DNA of 5,934 nucleotides from an uncultured Bacilli bacterium (lineage in GTDB: Bacteria; Bacillota_I; Bacilli_A; RF39; UBA660): the NCBI GenBank assembly GCA_947632415.1, contig CANRPB010000079.1, positions 1-5,934 of the forward strand. The letters run 5' to 3'. The first letter of the stretch is position 1; each line of letters begins with the position of its first letter. Below, one piece after another: positions 1 to 5,517 of this stretch. Under the pieces are notes generated by a model. It was not told where the DNA came from. It did not search any database and saw nothing but the letters and a program-made list of their open reading frames with translations. Position numbers and translations under genes: made by a program.

Positions 1-78
1 AAATGCGTAATTTTCATAATTTGATAAAGAATATATACAGAAAATTAAAAATCTGTCTAGCAAATTTTAAAAATCGGC

Positions 79-112
79 AAAAAAAAATTTACCAATTATT
101 AAAATTGATAAA
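79..112 (-). terminator. Intrinsic (rho-independent) terminator of the operon
   Basis: On the minus strand TTTATCAATT (112-103) pairs with AATTGGTAAA (97-88) across a five-base loop, giving a 10-bp stem with one G-U pair. Nine T residues follow at once (87-79). The stem is AT-rich and so not very stable, but its geometry and T tract are textbook. It lies 72 bases past the last stop codon and faces the operon. It has no T tract in the plus direction. Confidence 0.75.
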
Positions 113-116
113 ATCG

Positions 117-175
117 CAAAAAAATAAAAAAAATCAAGAAATCAAATGAAATAACTCATCAATACTTGATCATTT
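117..175 (-). terminator. Weaker upstream terminator candidate in tandem
   Basis: On the minus strand ATCAAG (170-165 read in reverse) pairs with CTTGAT (138-133), with an inner ATGA/TCAT pairing (159-156 with 149-146) and possible outer A-T pairs. A T-rich tract (132-117, broken by one A) follows. The stem is short and interrupted, so it is less convincing than the hairpin just downstream. The plus direction also ends in a short T run (173-177), so weak bidirectional action is possible. Confidence 0.4.
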
Positions 176-184
176 TTATAACAC

Positions 185-667
185 CTATTTATAAAAATAC
201 TTAGTCTCACCAGTAATAGGAATCTTAATATAATCACCAACAACAGGCAAATCCAACTTCATATATACAAGAACCATATAAGCCGAATAATTATCAACCA
301 AAAACTGACTACTAGCAGAACCCTTACGATAAATACAATACTCATACTGCCCAACCCTTGTATTAATATGTATGCTATAATTATTTTTTGCAGGACAAGT
401 ATTATTTTTAGTTGCCAAATGATATCCAGAACCAGCAAGAAAAGCATTTACAGTTTTATCCCAAGTAGCCAAAGAATTTTTGTCACCACTAGTACTAGGA
501 ATATCCTTATGATTTTTTTCAACATAATTAGCAACTTCATTCAAAAGATAATTCTTAACCTTATATGTTTTAGTATACGCCATAGACCCAACAACTAACA
601 ATAAAAAGATAAGTATAAAAGTAATAACAATATTCAATATAAACGCATTCCCTATTGCACCCTTCAT
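185..667 (-). CDS. Pseudopilin-like single-pass protein, short paralogue of the preceding gene product
   Basis: This 160-residue protein has a head (MKGAIGNAF), one hydrophobic segment at about 9-30, a polar helical-looking stretch (KVKNYLLNEVANYVEKNHKD), a Ser/Thr/Gly-rich linker, and a compact exported domain with two cysteines at 91 and 111 (NNTCPAKNN and EYCIYR) that could form a disulfide. The C-terminus (residues 135-160, YMKLDLPVVGDYIKIP then ITGETKYFYK) aligns with residues 120-145 of the preceding gene product, but the protein stops there and lacks the dockerin-like extension. The name is by architecture only: a TadE/F-like minor pilin or pseudopilin. GGATGGTGAT upstream supports the ATG. 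It is the last gene of the operon, ends in TAG, and is followed by terminator-like hairpins. Confidence 0.83.
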   Translation of the reverse strand: MKGAIGNAFILNIVITFILIFLLLVVGSMAYTKTYKVKNYLLNEVANYVEKNHKDIPSTSGDKNSLATWDKTVNAFLAGSGYHLATKNNTCPAKNNYSIHINTRVGQYEYCIYRKGSASSQFLVDNYSAYMVLVYMKLDLPVVGDYIKIPITGETKYFYK

Positions 668-670
668 CTT

Positions 671-680
671 ATCACCATCC
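671..680 (-). promoter_or_regulatory. Shine-Dalgarno site of the last gene
   Basis: GGATGGTGAT runs from the last base of the upstream TAG to three bases before the ATG at 667-665. The GGTGAT part matches the 3' half of the consensus. Confidence 0.7.
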
Positions 681-1387
681 TAATTACCATAAATACTAAA
701 GTCTACGAATGCCCCACAATCTTTAAACATACCATCCATACCATTACCAGCCAAAAAACGAGTAAAATCAGCCGCATTTATATCACCATCAAAGTTAGCA
801 TCAGCTTTAAACAAAGTTCTTGCCTTAAAAATGTCACCAGAAATTCCTTCATGAATAGAAAGATCTAGTACAGCTTTACCCTGTCCCGTATTACTTTTAT
901 CAGTAGGATCAAGATAAAGTCTCATATCAGTACCATCCTCTAAAATTCTAAATTCATACAATATCTTAGTTTTACCAAAAACAGGGATACGCAATATACG
1001 ATTAACAACTGGAAGATCAATATACATATAAGTATACACACCATACTGATATTCCCTACTATTATCCAAACGGTAATAAACAACCGAATATCCCAAATTA
1101 TCATAATCAGAACTATTAGTCAAAAGTTCAACTTTACCATAAGAACCAGCAACACTTTTTTTATTAGCCTTAAACGGAGTCTTATAACCTAAATTGGTCA
1201 AACCCCTAGCAGATTCTTCTTGAGAAAGGCAATTAAATCCTTCATACTTTTCAATAGAATTTAAAACAACAGTATTAGCTTTAAATGCTCTATAATAACT
1301 AAATATTCCCATAATTACTGCAAAACATATAAAAACAAATATAATTATAATATTTAGCAAAAAAGTATAACTAATACTCTCCTTCAT
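680..1387 (-). CDS. Pseudopilin-like single-pass protein with C-terminal single dockerin-type calcium loop
   Basis: The 235-residue protein starts with a short head (MKESISYTF), one hydrophobic segment at about 9-29, and a long exported domain. Residues 120-146 carry a motif (YMYIDLPVV, then RIPVFGKTKILYEF) shared with the next gene's C-terminus, so the two are paralogues. Beyond it is about 90 extra residues: a linker (DGTDMRLYLDPTDKSNTGQG), a stretch AVLDLSIHEGISGDIF, then DANFDGDINAADF at 196-208, which fits the dockerin type I/EF-hand loop with Asp/Asn at positions 1, 3, 5, 9 and 12. Only one complete loop is present; the tail (CGAFVDFSIYGN) ends before a second could form. Two cysteines outside the membrane segment (53 and 224) could pair. 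AGGAAGGTGAT precedes the ATG. A minor pilin or pseudopilin displaying a calcium-binding module is the best inference. No standard prepilin cleavage site is seen. Confidence 0.85.
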   Translation of the reverse strand: MKESISYTFLLNIIIIFVFICFAVIMGIFSYYRAFKANTVVLNSIEKYEGFNCLSQEESARGLTNLGYKTPFKANKKSVAGSYGKVELLTNSSDYDNLGYSVVYYRLDNSREYQYGVYTYMYIDLPVVNRILRIPVFGKTKILYEFRILEDGTDMRLYLDPTDKSNTGQGKAVLDLSIHEGISGDIFKARTLFKADANFDGDINAADFTRFLAGNGMDGMFKDCGAFVDFSIYGN

Positions 1388-1390
1388 TCA

Positions 1391-1401
1391 ATCACCTTCC
1401 T
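1391..1401 (-). promoter_or_regulatory. Shine-Dalgarno site of the dockerin-loop pseudopilin-like gene
   Basis: AGGAAGGTGAT begins directly after the TAG stop of the tadC-like gene and ends three bases before the ATG at 1387-1385. It supports that ATG as the start. Confidence 0.75.
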
Positions 1402-2205
1402 CTAATAAGATGTCATCATGCTCATCATAGCAATCATCATAACACCCATAACGCCACCACCAGTACACATAAGCATGATAAGTGTTCTCTTTTCCATACC
1501 TTCAAGACGTTCTTTATACTTTTGTTCACGAGCCTTATTTTGAAGAGAAGAAATCGTTCTAGAAAACATTAATAATTGTTCTTGCTTATTTTCTTGCGAA
1601 CCAATACCTAAACGATAAAGTAAACGCATCATTCTCATTGAATCCCTAACTGGATATTCATGTGCAAAATCCATATAAGGTTGAACACTTGAATCACCAG
1701 CCTCAATCTGATCACATAAATGCTCTAAACCCTTTTTAAAAACATCAGGAGCAGAATCAATAGACTTTCTAAGCGCAACCGGTATTGTATAGTGCTGAGC
1801 CAAAATTTCCAAACTTTTCAAATAATAAGGTAAAAGCAAATCAATACGATGCATATGAGCTTTTCTATAACTTGATAAATTAAAATAATCAAGCTTAAAT
1901 ACAACAAAAGCAACAATTATAGATAAAAGTAAATATATATACCCAACTGAAGATAAAAATATAATGATAAACGCCAATAAAAAGGCAATACCAGCATTTT
2001 TCAAACGCTTATTAAACATTTTCGTGCTATCAATCTCATCACCATATTTTAACTTCAAAAGAAATTCATAATCTTTCTCCTTCAAAAAAGCAAAATAAGG
2101 ATTTAACTCTTGAATAAATCTACGATGATCTAACTTTTTATTAACAATCATTATTACAAATATAATCGCTGCAACAGCAACAAAAATCCAAACTGTAAAT
2201 TCCAT
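1402..2205 (-). CDS. tadC: TadC-like inner-membrane platform protein (T2SSF family)
   Basis: This 267-residue protein has hydrophobic segments at about 4-21, 70-87, 89-104 and 241-263. A cytoplasmic helical domain at about 110-240 resembles T2SSF (LLPYYLKSLEILAQHYTIPV, FKKGLEHLCDQIEAG, SMRMMRLLYRLGIGS, and a basic stretch AREQKYKERLEGMEKR before the last membrane segment). It should pair with the TadB-like protein to form the platform under the ATPase. The last segment is unusually Met- and Gly-rich (CTGGGVMGVMMIAMMSMM). The start codon overlaps the tadB-like stop by one base (TAATG), and AGGTGC lies inside the upstream gene, so the two are probably translationally coupled and made in equal amounts. 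The N-terminal 20 residues are hydrophobic but no signal-peptidase site is evident, so they are probably a retained membrane anchor. Confidence 0.86.
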   Translation of the reverse strand: MEFTVWIFVAVAAIIFVIMIVNKKLDHRRFIQELNPYFAFLKEKDYEFLLKLKYGDEIDSTKMFNKRLKNAGIAFLLAFIIIFLSSVGYIYLLLSIIVAFVVFKLDYFNLSSYRKAHMHRIDLLLPYYLKSLEILAQHYTIPVALRKSIDSAPDVFKKGLEHLCDQIEAGDSSVQPYMDFAHEYPVRDSMRMMRLLYRLGIGSQENKQEQLLMFSRTISSLQNKAREQKYKERLEGMEKRTLIMLMCTGGGVMGVMMIAMMSMMTSY

Positions 2206-3107
2206 TATTCAGCACCTACATTCTCATTATAAAATTTAGTTCCACTTACAATAAAAACTGTATTAATAAAAACAATTCCATGTAATAAAACAACCATATA
2301 CCATTCTTTCAAATTTTCAATATATGTAGAAACACCAAGTATAAATTGAATCAACATAACCATTAAATATAACACAATACCAAATTGTAAAAACTTCTTA
2401 TAAAATGCTGCTCTATCAATTCTATCACGATAAACAGATTCAACAAGCATATCAATATCCTGGCTCATATTTTCAAGTGATTCACCAGCATCTCTTGAAC
2501 CTTCATTAGTTATTTGCAAGAATATTTGATGCATATTCCTAACAATAAAATAATCATATTTACTATTCATATATTCAATTGATGCATCAATCGTACCATT
2601 AGCATATGACATATCAATCATTGTTTTAACATCACTTTTTACAGGATCCTCTAAAACACCAGAATTATAAACACCCTCCAATGACTTAACAAAAGCTTGC
2701 GTAGTCGCAAATTCCATAATAACATTGGTTGTATATACTTGAATTTGTTCAAATATAAACTCACTATATAATCTCTTACATCTTAAATAAGCAAAATAAG
2801 GAACAAAACATATAGCAATCAAACCATATATTATTGCTGTAATCAAATTATAAAAATAAAGATAACCTAAAACCGAAAATCCAAGTCCAAATATTAAAAC
2901 TTGTAATAAATATTGCTTTGTAGTATACTCTTGCCCTAATTCTTTAACCTTAGACCTAACTTGTTTAAATGAATAAGGGGCATACTTTTCATACAAAGCT
3001 CCAACTTGATCCGTTACATATGTTGAAAATTTTTCACCCTTGTGTCTTCTATATAAAACAACATACACAATTATAAAAACAATAGCCAAAAACATTACTG
3101 TTAACAT
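2205..3107 (-). CDS. tadB: TadB-like inner-membrane platform protein (T2SSF family)
   Basis: This 300-residue integral membrane protein has hydrophobic segments at about 2-19, 66-84, 86-106, 240-260 and 268-287. A large cytoplasmic helical domain lies between the third and fourth segments (about 107-239). That domain has the look of a T2SSF fold: YTTNVIMEFATTQAFVKSLEG, then VKTMIDMSYANGTIDASIEYM, then ITNEGSRDAGESLENMSQDI, followed by a basic stretch (YRDRIDRAAFYKK) just before the membrane. In Tad systems TadB and TadC together form the platform that couples the ATPase to pilin extrusion. It follows the ATPase after nine bases with a perfect AGGAGGT site and overlaps the tadC-like gene by one base, the classic tadA-tadB-tadC order. 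The TadB rather than TadC label rests on order and length; sequence alone supports only T2SSF membership. Confidence 0.88.
   Translation of the reverse strand: MLTVMFLAIVFIIVYVVLYRRHKGEKFSTYVTDQVGALYEKYAPYSFKQVRSKVKELGQEYTTKQYLLQVLIFGLGFSVLGYLYFYNLITAIIYGLIAICFVPYFAYLRCKRLYSEFIFEQIQVYTTNVIMEFATTQAFVKSLEGVYNSGVLEDPVKSDVKTMIDMSYANGTIDASIEYMNSKYDYFIVRNMHQIFLQITNEGSRDAGESLENMSQDIDMLVESVYRDRIDRAAFYKKFLQFGIVLYLMVMLIQFILGVSTYIENLKEWYMVVLLHGIVFINTVFIVSGTKFYNENVGAE
2212..2217 (-). promoter_or_regulatory. Shine-Dalgarno site of the tadC-like gene inside the tadB-like gene
   Basis: AGGTGC lies six bases before the ATG at 2205-2203, within the last codons of the upstream gene, whose TAA overlaps this ATG by one base. 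The arrangement indicates translational coupling. Confidence 0.7.
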
Positions 3108-3111
3108 ATAT

Positions 3112-3118
3112 ACCTCCT
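3112..3118 (-). promoter_or_regulatory. Consensus Shine-Dalgarno site of the tadB-like gene, fused to the upstream stop
   Basis: A perfect AGGAGGT lies four bases before the ATG at 3107-3105. Its first two bases are the last two of the ATPase gene's TAG stop, so a terminating ribosome ends on the next gene's binding site. Confidence 0.85.
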
Positions 3119-4223
3119 ATTCATCAAATAAAAACTCTCCCTCTTCAGTTTCCTTTATTTCAGCACCCTTAGGAATTATACAATCCTCAGGAAGAATAAC
3201 ACCCTGCGCAGATAAATAATCAAGCAAATATTTTGAAGGATTATTTTTAACAACTTTACCTTCTATACCTTTCTTATAAATAATATTATAAACAGCATTA
3301 TTATTCTCATCTACATAAAACTCAGCAACACCAGCAATCTCACGAACAAACCTCTTAGTCTCCTTACTTTGATAACCACGAATATACACACCTATTTGAA
3401 CATATCTATAAATTGACTTCAAAAACTGATCAATCTCTTGATTAGTTTCAAGCAAACTATACATACGGTTAGGAATAGACTCAGCCTTATCAGCATGAAT
3501 AGTCGAAAGAATGTAATGTCCCGATGAAATAGAATTTCTAACAGCCATAACAGCTTCCGCACTACGAACCTCAGACAACAAAATCCACTTAGGATTCTGT
3601 CTCATACAAGCAACAAGAACATCAGAATATGAAACAACATTATTCGTCTTCATCGCAACAATATCCCGATGTGGAAAAATTCTATCCAAATGAAGTTCCA
3701 AAGTATCCTCAATAGTAATAATCTTTTCATTCTCTTTAATATGAGCACCTAAATACTTAACAAACTCCGTCTTACCACTACCAGTCTCACCACAAACAAT
3801 TATATTGCAATGACCCTCAACACACTTTAACAAAAAATCATGAACTTCCAAAGATACATACTTTTCCTTTAAGAGTTTATCTTTTTCAAGTCTTATCTTA
3901 GCAGGAGTCTTACGTAAAACAGCAGCAATACCATTTCGCGCAACTGAATCATGCACAAAGTTAAAACGCAACTCCGCACTTTCAGCATCCAGTAGAGGAT
4001 GAGCAGAATTAAATGACTTACCCATAACATTTGAACATTGAAAAGCAAGCTTTTCCATAAACTCATTATTTATCTCTGGATCCTCTACTCTAAATATACC
4101 ACGTGATAATGTTTTTAACCATATTTGACCACCATTACTATAAGAAATATCTGTAATATCATCCTCATTTAAATACTTTAATAATGGCCCAAAATCAATT
4201 TGGGAAAACATATTTTCATGCAT
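3117..4223 (-). CDS. tadA: CpaF/TadA-type secretion ATPase (type II/IV secretion superfamily)
   Basis: A cytoplasmic hexameric motor ATPase expected to power pilus assembly or secretion through the TadB/TadC platform. An N-terminal sensing domain spans about residues 8-110 (GPLLKYLNEDDITDISYSNG is typical of the family). Walker A is GETGSGKT at 145-152, the Asp box is around IEDTLELHL (171-179), and the Walker B region is PKWILLSEVRSAEA (211-224) with Glu218 as the likely catalytic base. The His box is SGHYILSTIHAD (234-245). The Walker B region departs from the common PDRIIVGEVRG form (Lys, Trp and Ser replace Asp, Arg and Gly), but the acidic residue and EVR are kept. At 368 residues it is shorter than proteobacterial CpaF because the extra N-terminal region is absent. 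It ends in an acidic tail (KETEEGEFLFDE). AGGTGAG lies just upstream of the ATG. An archaeal-type or VirB11-like ATPase is less likely given the TadB/TadC neighbours. Confidence 0.95.
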   Translation of the reverse strand: MHENMFSQIDFGPLLKYLNEDDITDISYSNGGQIWLKTLSRGIFRVEDPEINNEFMEKLAFQCSNVMGKSFNSAHPLLDAESAELRFNFVHDSVARNGIAAVLRKTPAKIRLEKDKLLKEKYVSLEVHDFLLKCVEGHCNIIVCGETGSGKTEFVKYLGAHIKENEKIITIEDTLELHLDRIFPHRDIVAMKTNNVVSYSDVLVACMRQNPKWILLSEVRSAEAVMAVRNSISSGHYILSTIHADKAESIPNRMYSLLETNQEIDQFLKSIYRYVQIGVYIRGYQSKETKRFVREIAGVAEFYVDENNNAVYNIIYKKGIEGKVVKNNPSKYLLDYLSAQGVILPEDCIIPKGAEIKETEEGEFLFDE

Positions 4224-4226
4224 ATA

Positions 4227-4233
4227 CTCACCT
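4227..4233 (-). promoter_or_regulatory. Shine-Dalgarno site of the ATPase gene, overlapping the cpaB-like stop
   Basis: AGGTGAG lies three bases before the ATG at 4223-4221 and shares two bases with the TAG stop of the cpaB-like gene. It matches the 3' half of the AAGGAGGTGATC consensus. Confidence 0.75.
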
Positions 4234-5020
4234 ACTGAACTCTTTGAATTGTACTAGTCGCTGGATCAGAAGACAACTTAGTAGAATGTGCATTTATATA
4301 ATCAACTAACTCTTGAGTTGTTAATGTTATTTGAGCATTCTCATCATCAACCCATGCACCATGTTGAACAGCAACAAATTCAATATCTAAATATTGAGCT
4401 CTACTCAACAACAAGAAAATATCCTCTTGAACACCAAAAATCAAATAATCAGCAGTTCTGCTTCCATCATTAACCTCATATGTGCTGTTACCCTCTGAAT
4501 CTAAAACAGCCAAAACATCGACATTCTCTAAAAACTTACCAAACATAACACTTCCATCTTCAGATTGAAGCTTCATATATAAGTCAATTTTTTCACCAGG
4601 CATAATATTAAAACCAACACGTGTTTCATTATTCATATTATACGAAACACCAATTTCACCCTCTTTAAGCAAGCTCAATAAATAATTTGGCATTGCTTGT
4701 TCAGTAGTCAAAGCCTCATTATAAAACATACTTCCCGCAGGAATAACAGTATTATATTGAGCATACATAGACAAAATCTGTGCTTCATTAGTAACAGCAT
4801 TCTCAGAAATATAAGCCTGTGGAACATCCACATATGTAATCATATCAGCTGTAATTTGTGTTCTTGGCTGTATTGTAACCGCAGCCACAGGAACACTAAC
4901 CGGTTTAACTTGTTTTTGTAATTGATAATAATATCCTAACCATAAAATAGCAACAATCAATATTATTCCAATTACAGTAACTGTATTTTTGTTTTTTAAA
5001 AATCTAACTATCGAATTCAT
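4232..5020 (-). CDS. cpaB: CpaB/RcpC-like Flp pilus assembly protein with SAF domain
   Basis: The protein has a basic N-terminus (RFLKNKN), one membrane segment at about residues 13-31, and a SAF-type domain at about 42-104 (VPVAAVTIQPRTQITADMI, then DVP, then VIPAGSMFYNEAL). A C-terminal region at about 115-222 (VGFNIMPGEKIDLYM and ENVDVLAVLD) matches the RcpC/CpaB architecture. I chose ATG 5020-5018, giving 262 residues: AAAGGGAG sits six bases upstream, whereas the in-frame ATG at 5038 has no ribosome site and would add six residues (MERENV). In diderm Tad systems CpaB/RcpC is a periplasmic partner of the secretin. Here no secretin is visible and the cell is probably single-membraned, so the SAF part would face the wall zone; its job there is unknown. 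Length is near normal for the family. The stop TAG overlaps the ribosome site of the ATPase gene, which suggests translational coupling. Confidence 0.88.
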   Translation of the reverse strand: MNSIVRFLKNKNTVTVIGIILIVAILWLGYYYQLQKQVKPVSVPVAAVTIQPRTQITADMITYVDVPQAYISENAVTNEAQILSMYAQYNTVIPAGSMFYNEALTTEQAMPNYLLSLLKEGEIGVSYNMNNETRVGFNIMPGEKIDLYMKLQSEDGSVMFGKFLENVDVLAVLDSEGNSTYEVNDGSRTADYLIFGVQEDIFLLLSRAQYLDIEFVAVQHGAWVDDENAQITLTTQELVDYINAHSTKLSSDPATSTIQRVQ

Positions 5021-5026
5021 AACATT

Positions 5027-5034
5027 CTCCCTTT
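5027..5034 (-). promoter_or_regulatory. Ribosome binding site deciding the cpaB-like start
   Basis: AAAGGGAG on the minus strand lies six bases before the ATG at 5020-5018. The alternative ATG at 5038 has no purine-rich site before it and lies upstream of this one, so this site decides the start. Confidence 0.75.
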
Positions 5035-5051
5035 CCATTCATCGTTAAACT

Positions 5052-5501
5052 TTACTCAGTATCTTCATAACTTTTAGTATAAGTAGATGGCTCTTCATCA
5101 TCAATCTGTTCTAAAATTGCATCAAGCTTATTAGTTATATCAAACTCCACCTCTTGATTAGCAACGACCCCACCTTGTTTAGTCTTTACCAAAAGACTTA
5201 CTTTAGGTGGATATTCATTAACATCATATATTTCAATAACATACTTGTTAGACAAACTAGCATTCTGAGCAAATCTTCTAACAAAAGACTCAACAAAAGC
5301 CTCTCTATTTATTCTCATCGTAGAACCATCTAAACTATAAGAAGCATAATCAAATGCATCCCACATAGATGCCTCAGCCGTTTCCTTTATCAAATTATAA
5401 TTTTGTTCACTTACATTAGTAACCTTTTGCATAAAGAATATCAACGCAATTATAATTACACCAACTGATATTATAAACGTCCCCCAAAAAGACTCATGCA
5501 T
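5052..5501 (-). CDS. Small single-pass membrane protein, TadE/F-like minor pilin candidate
   Basis: This 149-residue protein has a short N-terminal head (MHESFWGTF), one hydrophobic segment at about residues 9-24, and a soluble domain of about 120 residues that should face outside. The soluble part has a helical-looking region (about 31-85, with NLIKETAEASMWDAFDYA and FVESFVRRFAQ), a strand-rich stretch (KYVIEIYDV, KVSLLVKT), and an acidic tail (QIDDEEP to the end). The layout matches TadE/TadF-type pseudopilins and resembles a family I recall as DUF5411, which needs a profile search. The head aligns position by position with those of the two small proteins at the operon's end. No Gly followed five residues later by Glu is visible, so classical prepilin cleavage is doubtful. 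The ATG at 5501 is supported by AGGAAGTGAT upstream. It lies just before the cpaB-like gene, which suits a pilus or secretion accessory role. Confidence 0.85.
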   Translation of the reverse strand: MHESFWGTFIISVGVIIIALIFFMQKVTNVSEQNYNLIKETAEASMWDAFDYASYSLDGSTMRINREAFVESFVRRFAQNASLSNKYVIEIYDVNEYPPKVSLLVKTKQGGVVANQEVEFDITNKLDAILEQIDDEEPSTYTKSYEDTE

Positions 5502-5507
5502 TAATTA

Positions 5508-5517
5508 TCACTTCCTA
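5508..5517 (-). promoter_or_regulatory. Shine-Dalgarno site of the small single-pass protein gene
   Basis: AGGAAGTGAT shares its first two bases with the TAG stop of the partial upstream gene and ends six bases before the ATG at 5501-5499. Confidence 0.7.

Noticed and set aside
37..56. ACAGA/TCTGT inverted repeat near the left edge.
   Set aside because: It has only five base pairs around a ten-base AT loop and no T tract, so it is expected by chance in such AT-rich sequence.
159..173. A four-codon ATG frame (Met-Ile-Lys-Tyr, stop) after the last gene, preceded by TAGGTG.
   Set aside because: It is too short to be a gene, lies inside a terminator-like hairpin, and the ribosome-site resemblance comes from the stop codon context. 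It may be chance or a remnant.
368..598. Plus-strand open frame of 76 codons.
   Set aside because: It is an antisense shadow of the 160-residue gene with no ribosome site and unconvincing composition. The same applies to the plus-strand frames at 4288-4473 and 4697-4921 and to the alternative minus frame at 259-447.
1150..1165. Run of seven A residues on the coding strand inside the 235-residue gene as a slippery frameshift site.
   Set aside because: The reading register does not give the X-XXY-YYZ arrangement, and no alternative frame continues usefully. It looks like ordinary AT-rich coding sequence.
5021..5038. Upstream ATG at 5038 as the cpaB-like start.
   Set aside because: It has no Shine-Dalgarno site, and adds a charged MERENV extension upstream of the well-placed AAAGGGAG site that serves the ATG at 5020.
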